Source: an uncultured Lachnospiraceae bacterium
GTDB lineage: Bacteria; Bacillota_A; Clostridia; Lachnospirales; Lachnospiraceae
Direction: 5' to 3'
DNA: 13,523 bases
Assembly: GCA_947564305.1 (NCBI GenBank)
Contig: CANOBT010000145.1
Coordinates: forward strand, 1-13,523
In this document: positions 1 to 7,361 of the stretch, in pieces
Numbering within the stretch: position 1 is the first letter of the stretch
Layout: the number at the start of each line of letters is the position of its first letter
Program-made: the position numbers and the translations under genes
The notes under the pieces: model-generated
What the model was told of the DNA's origin: nothing
What the model saw: only the letters and a program-made list of their open reading frames with translations
Databases searched by the model: none

Positions 1-4
1 AAAG

Positions 5-10
5 TATACT
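5..10 (+). promoter_or_regulatory. possible -10 box for the pilus operon
   Basis: The hexamer TATACT matches a sigma-A -10 element closely (consensus TATAAT) and lies about 36 nt upstream of the preferred TTG start of the first gene, a normal leader length. The matching -35 would lie outside the window, so this is only a suggestion. Confidence 0.3.
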
Positions 11-32
11 TTGGCGGACTTTTTCAGCAGAC

Positions 33-40
33 AAGGAGGG
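33..40 (+). promoter_or_regulatory. ribosome binding site that sets a TTG start at 47
   Basis: AAGGAGGG is a near-perfect Shine-Dalgarno sequence 6 nt before TTG at 47-49. The reading frame is open to the left edge, and another TTG occurs at 11. Only the start at 47 has a ribosome site, and it gives an N-terminus (MEYSYMLV) that matches the first strand of serine recombinases (MxYGYxRVS). Confidence 0.7.
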
Positions 41-46
41 AAGGGT

Positions 47-565
47 TTGGAATACAGTTACATGCTCGTGGCGGAATCTGACAAATACCCGCGGGATCTC
101 AAGCATTCAGTCTTTACCGACACCCGTGGAGACACGGATTTCCCGGAATTCGACCGTCTTCTGTCCGTGATCCAGCCGAATGACAGTCTTCACATCCCGT
201 CCCTGGCAGATCTGGGCTACAACCTCACGCAGGTATGCGAAAAATGGCAGAAGCTGCAGGACAAAGAGGTCCACATCTGGATCCTGGACTGTCCCGCGGC
301 CCACAGCCAGCCGGAGCTCTTCGGCGAAGTCCTGCAGTATGTGTGTTATTCGCAGAAGCGGTTCCGCAACCCGAAACACCGCACGGTGATCCGGGATAAG
401 AACGGAAGCGGCCCTGGCCGACGGCGGATCGAACTCCCTGAACGCTTCGCGGAAGTCTACGAAGACTACTGCAGCGGCAAGCTCAACAGCCGGGAAGCCG
501 GGGAATCGCTCAATGTCTCTCATACGACGTTTCTGCGATGGAGCCGGCAGCTGGACGAAGCCTGA
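47..565 (+). CDS. serine-recombinase-like protein lacking catalytic residues
   Basis: This 172-residue protein has the layout of a small serine recombinase (resolvase/invertase): an N-terminal strand (MEYSYMLVA), a central part resembling the GD-lvv-LdRLGR region (NDSLHIPSLADLGYN, about residues 45-59), a long helix, and a C-terminal helix-turn-helix (about residues 128-172, ending SREAGESLNVSHTTFLRWSR). In active enzymes the first strand ends RVS, with the nucleophilic serine. Here it reads LVA, so Ala9 sits in that place. The usual arginines of the RP and LDRLGR motifs are also absent, and about 15 residues are missing between strand 1 and the DxxSG-like DTRGD. The DNA-binding part looks intact. 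I infer a DNA-binding regulator rather than a recombinase. It is the first gene of a run leading to pilus genes. A decayed recombinase is the alternative, but the frame is uninterrupted. Confidence 0.68.
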   Translation: MEYSYMLVAESDKYPRDLKHSVFTDTRGDTDFPEFDRLLSVIQPNDSLHIPSLADLGYNLTQVCEKWQKLQDKEVHIWILDCPAAHSQPELFGEVLQYVCYSQKRFRNPKHRTVIRDKNGSGPGRRRIELPERFAEVYEDYCSGKLNSREAGESLNVSHTTFLRWSRQLDEA

Positions 566-584
566 GCTTCTTAGAAAGTTTTGC

Positions 585-845
585 ATGAAAGAAAAGGAAT
601 TGAAAAAGCTGTCCCGTCTTCAGCTCGTGGATCTTCTCATTGAAAGTACAGAAGAAAACGAACGGCTGAAGACACTCGTGCAGAAACTCAGCGACGAGCT
701 CGAAAGCCGGCGCATCGAGTGCCGGAAAGCCGGGAACATCGCGCAGGCCGCCCTGCAGCTCAACGGCGTGTTCGAAGCCGCCCAGCAGGCAGCCGAGGAT
801 TACCTCAACGAGATCAGACAACAGACAGAAAGGGCCGCTCCATGA
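585..845 (+). CDS. small coiled-coil protein, pilus-operon associated
   Basis: This 86-residue, highly charged protein is predicted to be mostly helical. Residues 1-45 form a Leu/Glu/Lys-rich likely coiled coil (ELKKLSRLQLVDLLIEST, then ENERLKTLVQKLSDELESRR), and the second half contains an Ala-rich helix (AALQLNGVFEAAQQAAEDYL). It has no signal peptide or membrane segment, so it should be cytosolic. The ATG at 585 is preferred over the in-frame ATG at 513, which lies inside the recombinase-like gene. The gap to that gene is 19 nt, and the stop overlaps the start of the signal peptidase gene (ATGA), so the two are probably translationally coupled. I recall similar small proteins beside signal peptidase and surface-protein genes in Clostridia, but no function is known to me. 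A structural or regulatory helper is only a guess. Confidence 0.72.
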   Translation: MKEKELKKLSRLQLVDLLIESTEENERLKTLVQKLSDELESRRIECRKAGNIAQAALQLNGVFEAAQQAAEDYLNEIRQQTERAAP

Positions 846-1435
846 GCAGCCATAAGAAAGAGATGCCATCGGCCGATCAGTTTGACTCGGCGGACTGGAA
901 GAAAGAAAAGAAACGGATTTTGTACCAGAAAAAGTTCCGGGACACACTCAAAAGCACCGTTGCGGTGCTCGTGGTCGTCGCCGCACTGGCGATTCTCGCC
1001 GCAACCCTGTGGCTCCCGGTCCTGCGCATCTACGGAAACTCCATGACACCCACCCTCAGCGAAGGCAACATTGTCGCCACGGTGAAAACCACAGAATTCC
1101 AGCCGGGGGATGTCATTGCCTTCTATTACAACAACAAGCTCCTCGTCAAGCGCGTCATCGCCGGACCGGGAGACTGGGTGGATCTTGCGGACGACGGCAC
1201 TGTGTACGTCAACGGCAAGGAACTGGAGGAACCGTATCTGGAGGAAAAAGCACTGGGTGAAACGAACATCGACTACCCCTACCAGGTGCCGGAAGACCGG
1301 TGGTTTGTGATGGGGGACCACCGGAGCGTTTCCCTGGACTCCAGAACCAAGGCCATCGGGCCCATTGCCGAAGAACAGATTGTCGGCAAGCTGGTCTGGC
1401 GGCTCTGGCCTCTTGATGCGGCAGGGACTTTGTAG
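842..1435 (+). CDS. type I signal peptidase (S26)
   Basis: This 197-residue enzyme removes signal peptides from secreted proteins at the outer face of the membrane. A charged cytosolic N-terminus (residues 1-37) is followed by one membrane segment (about 38-58) and the extracellular catalytic domain. The serine box IYGNSMTPTL places the nucleophile at Ser67, and LVKRVIAGPGD places the general-base lysine at Lys103. The later GDHRSVSLDSR matches box E (GDnrxxSxDSR). The length is typical of Gram-positive enzymes. The start at 842 overlaps the preceding stop by 4 nt; an in-frame ATG at 719 would extend the protein through the previous gene and is unlikely. Pilus operons often carry a dedicated signal peptidase that acts on the pilins or assists assembly, and the adhesin gene follows after 12 nt. 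The family call is secure; the dedicated role is inferred. Confidence 0.93.
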   Translation: MSSHKKEMPSADQFDSADWKKEKKRILYQKKFRDTLKSTVAVLVVVAALAILAATLWLPVLRIYGNSMTPTLSEGNIVATVKTTEFQPGDVIAFYYNNKLLVKRVIAGPGDWVDLADDGTVYVNGKELEEPYLEEKALGETNIDYPYQVPEDRWFVMGDHRSVSLDSRTKAIGPIAEEQIVGKLVWRLWPLDAAGTL

Positions 1436-1447
1436 AAAGGAAATTTG

Positions 1448-4400
1448 ATGATGAAGAGACACCGCCATATACGGAAAAAACTGGTGGGTGCTCTGGCAGC
1501 GGTCGTCGTGTTCTGCACGACCTATGCGCTGATCCTGCCAGCCGTGACGCTTTCCAGCGAGACACACTGCGGCAAGGAAGAGCACACGCATATAGAAGAG
1601 TGTTACAGAAGCGGGGAATATCTTTGCGGTCAGGAAGAATCTGACAGTACGGAAGGTCATGTCCATGACGAATCCTGTTACCAGGAAATGCAGACACTGA
1701 TCTGCGGACAGGAAGAAAGCGAACTCCATGTGCATGATGAGACCTGTTACCTGACAGAACAGGTTCTGATCTGCGATAAGAATGAGTCGGAAGGCACGGA
1801 GGGACATATCCATACCGACGACTGCAAAAAGAGCAGCGAACCGATGTGTGGGAAAGAGGAACACACCCATTCCAGACAATGCGAATCCGATCCGGAAGCC
1901 GTGGAAACGGAAGAGGACTGGAAAAAGACGGTTCCGGCTGATCTGAAAGAAGATGTCCGGGAACGAGTTTTGCAGGTGGCGGAAAGCCAGAAGGGATACA
2001 AGGAATCGGACAAGAACTTCCGGGTCAACGATGACGGCACGGAAGACGGCTTTACCAGGTACGGGGAATGGGCTGGTGACCGATATGGTGACTGGAACAA
2101 TGCCTTCACCGGCTGGGTTCTGAAGTATGCCAATGCGAAAGCCGGCTGGAAGTCAAATGCCGATGAATGGATCGCTGCCCGGTCCGAAGATCTGGTCAAG
2201 GATGCCAAAGAGGCGAAGGCCGGGGATGTGGTGTTCTATCAGGATGATGAAGGCAAGAGAAAGTCCGGTATCCTGGAAAGTTATGATGAAGCATCAAAGA
2301 AAGCAAAAATATATGCGGGAGATGTCGAAAAATCTGTAAAGGTAATTGACCGCTCTGCTGCACAGCTGATCGGTTCTCTGCAGATCTCAGAAAAAGCACC
2401 ATCCGAGAATGGTGCAGACACTGAGACTCCAGGTGATGGTTCCGGAGAGGACAATCCTGAGGATTCCGAATCTGACCAACAGACAAAAACGGTTTCCATC
2501 GAGGGCGCTGACAATAAAGTACAGACTGGTGACGAAATCACATTGACGGCTGTTCCTCAGGGATTCGAGGATGGTGAAATCCTGCATTATCAGTGGCAGT
2601 ACAACGATACAGAAAACGCAGATTCTGAAGCCTGGAAAGATCTGGAGGGTGAAACTTCCGATAAACTGACGATTCTGGTTACAGACGACAATCTGACTCA
2701 CCACTGGCGTGTAGGGATTACACAGGAGGTAAGCACAGATTCTTATACAGGCGGTGGAAACACTGAGGGAGCGGCCTACAAGCTGAAACCTCTTGTTCCT
2801 GTTCAGAAACTGGAAGAAGTGATGACTGGTTCAGAAGAAACAGCTTCAGATGGTACAGAAACTATCTATTCAGGAGATGTGGTTCTGAAGACGGCCAATG
2901 AAGAGACGGATGGAATTAACGCAGCTGCGGAAACAGATGTGACGCCGAACTCATTCATCATTGAAAAGAAATGGACGAAGCAGCCTCTTGAAAGTGAAGT
3001 TACTTCTGTTCCTGTCCAAATCCGCTATGGAGACTACAATCCTGAAACCTATCAGCCGGACCTGCTGGAGGGTATGGTAGATCCCAATCCGGTCATCATG
3101 GAAACCGAGATCAGCTATGATTCCGGATCAAGAACCTGGAAACGGGAAATCAGTTACAGCGAACTTCTGACTAAGTTCAAAGAGAAATACCCGGATCAGA
3201 CTGCGGACTATACAAAGTTCTACGTTACAGAAACCCTTGATGGGTATCTCGCTTCCTACCAGCGGCAGGAAGTTGTAGATGATAATTTCCGAACAGTTAA
3301 ATCACAACCTGCATCTCAGCTGGAAGCGGGCAAGCAGTACGTGATTCTCAACGATGACCAAAACAGGGCCCTGGGAAGAAATGGCAGCAGCTATTCAACA
3401 AATACTTATGATGGTTTGCTTACTGACTCGATCCTGTGGACGGCTGCCAGCCATAATGGGGGCTTCGCGTTGAGTAATAACAACTATTATTTAAGGATTA
3501 ATTATGGTGTTTTGAGACTTACGAGTACTCCTAATAACAGATCGTCATTCATTGTTAATGATGATGGGCTTAGGTCTGAGAACTATTATATTGACTACGG
3601 TTCTGATCATTTGTGGTATACTTCAAGTTTTAGGGCGGATTCCTCTCAACATAGAGCTCACATATATGAAGTGGTTGCGCAGGAGAAACTGGATATCCAG
3701 TACACCATTACAAACACCAAGGTTGCTTCAGGATCATTTGGTTCCGGAACCATTCCCATGGCGGAAAAGGAAATCCCGCATTCGAAAATGATTGATTATC
3801 TGGGAGATTCTGTCGTGAATCCTGATGCGGGATATGGATCAGATAAGAACCTTTCTGATTCGTACCGCTTGTATCTGGATGCCGGACCAATTGCAGATGA
3901 GAACCCTGTCAATTTGATTCTGGTTCTGGATACTTCAGCGAGTATGAATGAAAATCTGGGTAACACAAGTACGTCTCGCTGGTCGAATCTTAAAAATACT
4001 TTGGTTGGTAATACTGGTGTTTTACAGGATTTCTACAAGTTGAATTCTATGAACCAGGTTCGATTGATTACTTTTGCGTCTCTTGCAACTATAGATAATA
4101 CCGTATATAAGGATTTTAGCAGTGTTAAGAACAAGTTGAATGGTACATCGCTTCAGAGTGGGGACTTGGGAGGCACGAACTATGAGGATGCACTTTTAAA
4201 GCTTTCAGGCGTCATTGATCAGACGCCAAGAGGTTATTCCACATATGTAATCTTCCTAAGTGACGGCGTACCTACTGTACATAATGATGGCAATAGGTAT
4301 GAAATCGGTGGTAGCAATGAGACCAATATGGTTGATGCAAAGGGAGTCGTAAGCCAGATCAATGCATTATATGCAGATTCAACTAGGCAATTTACATTAA

Positions 4401-5725
4401 GTACAATTGCTTACGATACAACTCCGACCGTATTCTTGGCCAAAAATCCAAATGGAGTAGGAAAATTTACTTATGAAGGGAAAACAATAGATGTCCCAGA
4501 TTTGCCCTCTAAAGATGGATTTTGTGGCAGCGCAACAGATGTAACTTCTCTGCAGGAACAGCTATATCTGATGTGCATTGGCCCACGCTGTGACAATTTG
4601 GTGATTCAGGATACACTTTCTCAAAATGTCAATTTCGATTTAGTAAACACAACTATCATTGTCAAGGCAATTCCAACAGGAGCTGCAGCACCTGAACCAG
4701 TCATCATCTATCAGACACCTTCCCTGAATAAGAGTGAAGTAAGTCCGAAACAGGCATTACCGAATGAAACTTCGAATTTCAGCTTTGAGAACAGGGATAC
4801 GATTGGCACGAATGTGAATGTCAAAAACTGGACAAATGCTCAGGTGTTTGGCAGTACTGGTGGCGTGTTTGTTGATCTGAAATCCAAGACAATTCAGCTG
4901 AAATTCAATCCGGACTGGTCCATGGATCCTGCCTACAGATATGAACTCAGTTTCAATGTAGAAACAACTGCCGAAGCGTATGAGAAGTTTGATAATCAGC
5001 AGATGACATACAACGAATCTGGAGATTCCAACAGTGATTACCGGCCATCTGGCAACACAACTTCGAGCAACCGCGGAGGATTCTTCTCAAATGAAAGTTC
5101 TGCTCTGAATTACCGATATAAGAATCCATATAAAGAATCCGAAACACAATGGCTTGCAACAAATCCCGGTAGCGGAGTTATAGAGATTACTCCATATCAG
5201 AAACCTGTTGTTCAGACTGATGCTGCTTTGCTGGATGTATTCAAAGTGTCCAGTGATGGTAGTGAAAAACTGAATGGTGCCGTATTCGAAATCTATGATG
5301 ACCTGACGAAAGATCCGCTTAGAGAATATACGACGAGCGGTTCCGGAGAGAATGCAGGTCATATAGATATTGGACGAGTTCAAAACGGAAAAGTTTATTA
5401 CCTGAAGGAGAAAACACCGCCTGCCGGATATCTGCAGGACAATGTGATCTTCAAGATTACATTCAATGGCAAGGATACTACTGTTGAAATTCTGGATGGT
5501 AATGGAAAACCAGGAGAATTTGATTCTGATAGGTATGTATCAGTTGGAATTAATGGAAGACGTGTAACGCTTACTATTAAAAATGAGGCAGGTAAACCGC
5601 TGCCCAACACCGGTGGATCCGGTACACAACTTCTTACATCCGCAGGCGCGGCAATGATTGCCGGTAGCCTGCTCATGTACGGATACAAAAAGAGGCTTAG
5701 GGGCAAAGAAAGGGGGTTGAAGTAA
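1448..5725 (+). CDS. large LPXTG VWA/CnaB adhesin, probable pilus tip protein
   Basis: This 1425-residue surface protein starts with a basic signal segment (residues 1-35, ending YALILPAVTL). In order it then shows: five Cys/His repeats (41-145); a CHAP or NlpC/P60-like domain with substituted catalytic positions (about 175-310, YGDWN at 213-217); an Ig-like domain (about 347-430); a CnaB-like domain (from about 502) interrupted by an AT-rich insert (about 616-745); a VWA domain (about 820-1045) with a complete metal site (DTSAS 828-832, Thr910, Asp939); and a C-terminal CnaB domain with likely isopeptide residues Lys1266, Glu1321 and Asn1379. The sorting signal LPNTG is at 1385-1389, followed by a membrane span and a basic tail. 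The ribosome site AGAAAGG at 1434-1440 serves ATG 1448 or 1451. VWA tip adhesins of this plan are known from other sortase-built pili. A binding target cannot be read from the sequence. Confidence 0.88.
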   Translation: MMKRHRHIRKKLVGALAAVVVFCTTYALILPAVTLSSETHCGKEEHTHIEECYRSGEYLCGQEESDSTEGHVHDESCYQEMQTLICGQEESELHVHDETCYLTEQVLICDKNESEGTEGHIHTDDCKKSSEPMCGKEEHTHSRQCESDPEAVETEEDWKKTVPADLKEDVRERVLQVAESQKGYKESDKNFRVNDDGTEDGFTRYGEWAGDRYGDWNNAFTGWVLKYANAKAGWKSNADEWIAARSEDLVKDAKEAKAGDVVFYQDDEGKRKSGILESYDEASKKAKIYAGDVEKSVKVIDRSAAQLIGSLQISEKAPSENGADTETPGDGSGEDNPEDSESDQQTKTVSIEGADNKVQTGDEITLTAVPQGFEDGEILHYQWQYNDTENADSEAWKDLEGETSDKLTILVTDDNLTHHWRVGITQEVSTDSYTGGGNTEGAAYKLKPLVPVQKLEEVMTGSEETASDGTETIYSGDVVLKTANEETDGINAAAETDVTPNSFIIEKKWTKQPLESEVTSVPVQIRYGDYNPETYQPDLLEGMVDPNPVIMETEISYDSGSRTWKREISYSELLTKFKEKYPDQTADYTKFYVTETLDGYLASYQRQEVVDDNFRTVKSQPASQLEAGKQYVILNDDQNRALGRNGSSYSTNTYDGLLTDSILWTAASHNGGFALSNNNYYLRINYGVLRLTSTPNNRSSFIVNDDGLRSENYYIDYGSDHLWYTSSFRADSSQHRAHIYEVVAQEKLDIQYTITNTKVASGSFGSGTIPMAEKEIPHSKMIDYLGDSVVNPDAGYGSDKNLSDSYRLYLDAGPIADENPVNLILVLDTSASMNENLGNTSTSRWSNLKNTLVGNTGVLQDFYKLNSMNQVRLITFASLATIDNTVYKDFSSVKNKLNGTSLQSGDLGGTNYEDALLKLSGVIDQTPRGYSTYVIFLSDGVPTVHNDGNRYEIGGSNETNMVDAKGVVSQINALYADSTRQFTLSTIAYDTTPTVFLAKNPNGVGKFTYEGKTIDVPDLPSKDGFCGSATDVTSLQEQLYLMCIGPRCDNLVIQDTLSQNVNFDLVNTTIIVKAIPTGAAAPEPVIIYQTPSLNKSEVSPKQALPNETSNFSFENRDTIGTNVNVKNWTNAQVFGSTGGVFVDLKSKTIQLKFNPDWSMDPAYRYELSFNVETTAEAYEKFDNQQMTYNESGDSNSDYRPSGNTTSSNRGGFFSNESSALNYRYKNPYKESETQWLATNPGSGVIEITPYQKPVVQTDAALLDVFKVSSDGSEKLNGAVFEIYDDLTKDPLREYTTSGSGENAGHIDIGRVQNGKVYYLKEKTPPAGYLQDNVIFKITFNGKDTTVEILDGNGKPGEFDSDRYVSVGINGRRVTLTIKNEAGKPLPNTGGSGTQLLTSAGAAMIAGSLLMYGYKKRLRGKERGLK
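1568..1882 (+). repeat. five Cys-His-His-Cys protein repeats in the adhesin
   Basis: Residues 41-145 of the adhesin carry five units of the form C-x(4-10)-H-x-H-x3-C. Examples are CGKEEHTHIEEC, CGQEESELHVHDETC and CGKEEHTHSRQC. Units are separated by 5-9 residues around a further Leu/Met-x-Cys. The spacing would suit metal binding or disulfides. Similar repeats occur at the N-terminus of large clostridial surface proteins; their role is not known to me. Confidence 0.8.
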
Positions 5726-5734
5726 AAGCCTCCG

Positions 5735-5751
5735 CCCCTGACCTTAAGGGG
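5735..5751 (+). other. weak hairpin between adhesin and pilin genes
   Basis: CCCCT and AGGGG can pair over a 7-nt loop just after the adhesin stop, with a CCTTAAGG palindrome inside. There is no T-run, so it is a poor terminator. It might cause partial attenuation or mark an RNA processing site, which would help uncouple tip and shaft amounts. Confidence 0.25.
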
Positions 5752-5813
5752 ATTTGTATTCGATAAATAAAAAATCCGGGAATTTGATACCGGAAAGGAA
5801 AAGAAAGGAAATT

Positions 5814-7283
5814 ATGAACAAAAATTTTAAAAAGATGTTCTCTGTTGCCGCAGCAGCTACTATGGTGGCTGGTGTTGGCCTGACAACAGTCAATGCTGCA
5901 GAACTTGCCGCCGGCGAGGGAACCATTACCATTGCCAATGCCCAGAAGGGAAAAACGTATACTGCCTATCAGATTTTTGAGGTAAGCGCTACAGAACAGA
6001 CTCATGATGTAATCAACCCTGGCGTAGAGTTTGATGATAAAAGAACTGCTTCTTATATTGCGACAGAAGAGCAGAAAACATTCTTTGCTTCAGCAAATCC
6101 TGAATTATTTAATTTCCAGGCTACTGCAAATGGCAAGTATAACGTAGCAGTTAAGACTGGAATCACAGGTCAAGATATTGCTACATTCCTGAATTCGAAA
6201 GAAGTTGATGATTTGAATAAAGTATTCGATCATAAATCTGTGACGGCAGATACAGCAGGTGCATTGTCCATTACAGATGTTCCTTATGGTTATTACTATG
6301 TAAAAACAGATGCAGGAACGATTGCCAGCATTAATACAGCAACTCCCAGCGTGACAATTACCGATAAGAACAAACCGACTAATGTTGATAAGAAGGTTAA
6401 TGATCCTGAAAATACTCAAGTAGATGCCGATCACTCAACCGCTTATGTTGGAGAAATCAAATCCTTTGAGATTACCACAAACATTGAACCTGGTCTGAAA
6501 TCTTTCACCATCACCGATACGATGGGAACGGGTCTGGAACTTGTTGCTGATTCTATCTCTATAACTCCTAGCACATTGACAAATGACAAAGATTATTCAG
6601 TCTCTGTAGATGGCCAGAAAATCACTGTTGCTTTCAAAGATACTTATCTGCAGAGATTAACAGCTTCCACTTCTGTAACGATTACTTACCGGGCAACAGT
6701 AACGGATGCTGCAGTTTCTGCAGGATCCGTTCGGAACACTGTCGTAGTTAAGCCGGGAGATAACGATACAGTCAATGACTTTGTAAAAATCTTCCTTGGA
6801 AAAGCTGACTTCACAAAGGTGGATGCAAACGACGAGGCTACCACTCTTGCTGGTGCAGAATTCGAGATTTATACAGAAGCCACTGAAGGAACAAAACTGA
6901 GTTTTATCAAGGATGGAGATACATATCGTTATGTACAGGCTCCTGTAGATGGTGACAGTTCTGTAACCACTCTGACTTCTGGAACTGATGGTCAGTTCCA
7001 CGTGACTGGTCTGCCTGAAGGTTCCTACTGGCTGCAGGAAACCAAAGCACCGGCTGGTTATAACCTGATGACATCCCGTCAGCAGTTTAATGTAACTCTT
7101 AATGATACTAATGTTTCGAATCCTTCTATGAATGAAGTGAAGGCAAACATCGAGAACACCAAGGGTGGTGCGACTCTGCCTTCCACAGGTGGTATGGGTA
7201 CAACGGCTCTGTACACGATTGGCGGCCTGATGGTTGCTGGTGCAGCAGTACTATTCGTTGTTCGCAAGAGAATGGCTGCATAA
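5814..7283 (+). CDS. major pilin (shaft subunit), LPXTG and isopeptide domains
   Basis: This 489-residue secreted protein has a signal peptide (residues 1-28, cleavage near VNA-A) and then three pilin modules: an N-terminal domain (about 31-180), a fimbrial isopeptide-forming D2-type domain (about 205-320, starting STAYVGEIKSFEITT), and a CnaB/prealbumin-like domain (about 333-440) with Lys335 (DFTKVD) and the E-box YWLQETKAPAGY, where Glu409 should help form the internal isopeptide bond. The sorting signal LPSTG is at 455-459, followed by a membrane span and a basic tail. The usual YPK pilin motif is not obvious. Lys185, Lys187, Lys193 and Lys194 in TDKNKPTNVDKKV lie where the linking lysine is expected. 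The ATG at 5814 follows AAAGGAAA; the 12-mer AGAAAGGAAATT before it is identical to that before the adhesin. The adjacent class C sortase supports a role as the polymerised shaft. Confidence 0.92.
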   Translation: MNKNFKKMFSVAAAATMVAGVGLTTVNAAELAAGEGTITIANAQKGKTYTAYQIFEVSATEQTHDVINPGVEFDDKRTASYIATEEQKTFFASANPELFNFQATANGKYNVAVKTGITGQDIATFLNSKEVDDLNKVFDHKSVTADTAGALSITDVPYGYYYVKTDAGTIASINTATPSVTITDKNKPTNVDKKVNDPENTQVDADHSTAYVGEIKSFEITTNIEPGLKSFTITDTMGTGLELVADSISITPSTLTNDKDYSVSVDGQKITVAFKDTYLQRLTASTSVTITYRATVTDAAVSAGSVRNTVVVKPGDNDTVNDFVKIFLGKADFTKVDANDEATTLAGAEFEIYTEATEGTKLSFIKDGDTYRYVQAPVDGDSSVTTLTSGTDGQFHVTGLPEGSYWLQETKAPAGYNLMTSRQQFNVTLNDTNVSNPSMNEVKANIENTKGGATLPSTGGMGTTALYTIGGLMVAGAAVLFVVRKRMAA

Positions 7284-7311
7284 GCTCTTTTGACAAGTTG
7301 ATTTACTGTCG

Positions 7312-7342
7312 TTGAATCAGGAAGACTGCCTTCCTGATTCAA
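7312..7342 (+). other. perfect 13-bp hairpin between pilin and sortase genes
   Basis: TTGAATCAGGAAG and CTTCCTGATTCAA pair perfectly around the loop ACTGC. The arm is followed by TGGCAGGG rather than a T-run, so this is not a standard terminator. It ends 5 nt before the sortase ribosome site (GGGAGA, 7348-7353). It may stabilise the 3' end of pilin mRNA, cause partial termination, or limit sortase translation, giving much more pilin than sortase. Confidence 0.75.
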
Positions 7343-7361
7343 TGGCAGGGAGAACTCTGCA

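Noticed and set aside
513..584. Upstream start for the coiled-coil protein
   Set aside because: It would overlap the end of the recombinase-like gene by 53 nt. The start at 585 gives a more sensible helical N-terminus.
800..1879. Open frame of 359 codons on the - strand
   Set aside because: It lies opposite the signal peptidase and adhesin genes, which have clear catalytic and repeat motifs. Its translation shows no recognisable domain, and it is explained by the GC-rich codon use of the + strand.
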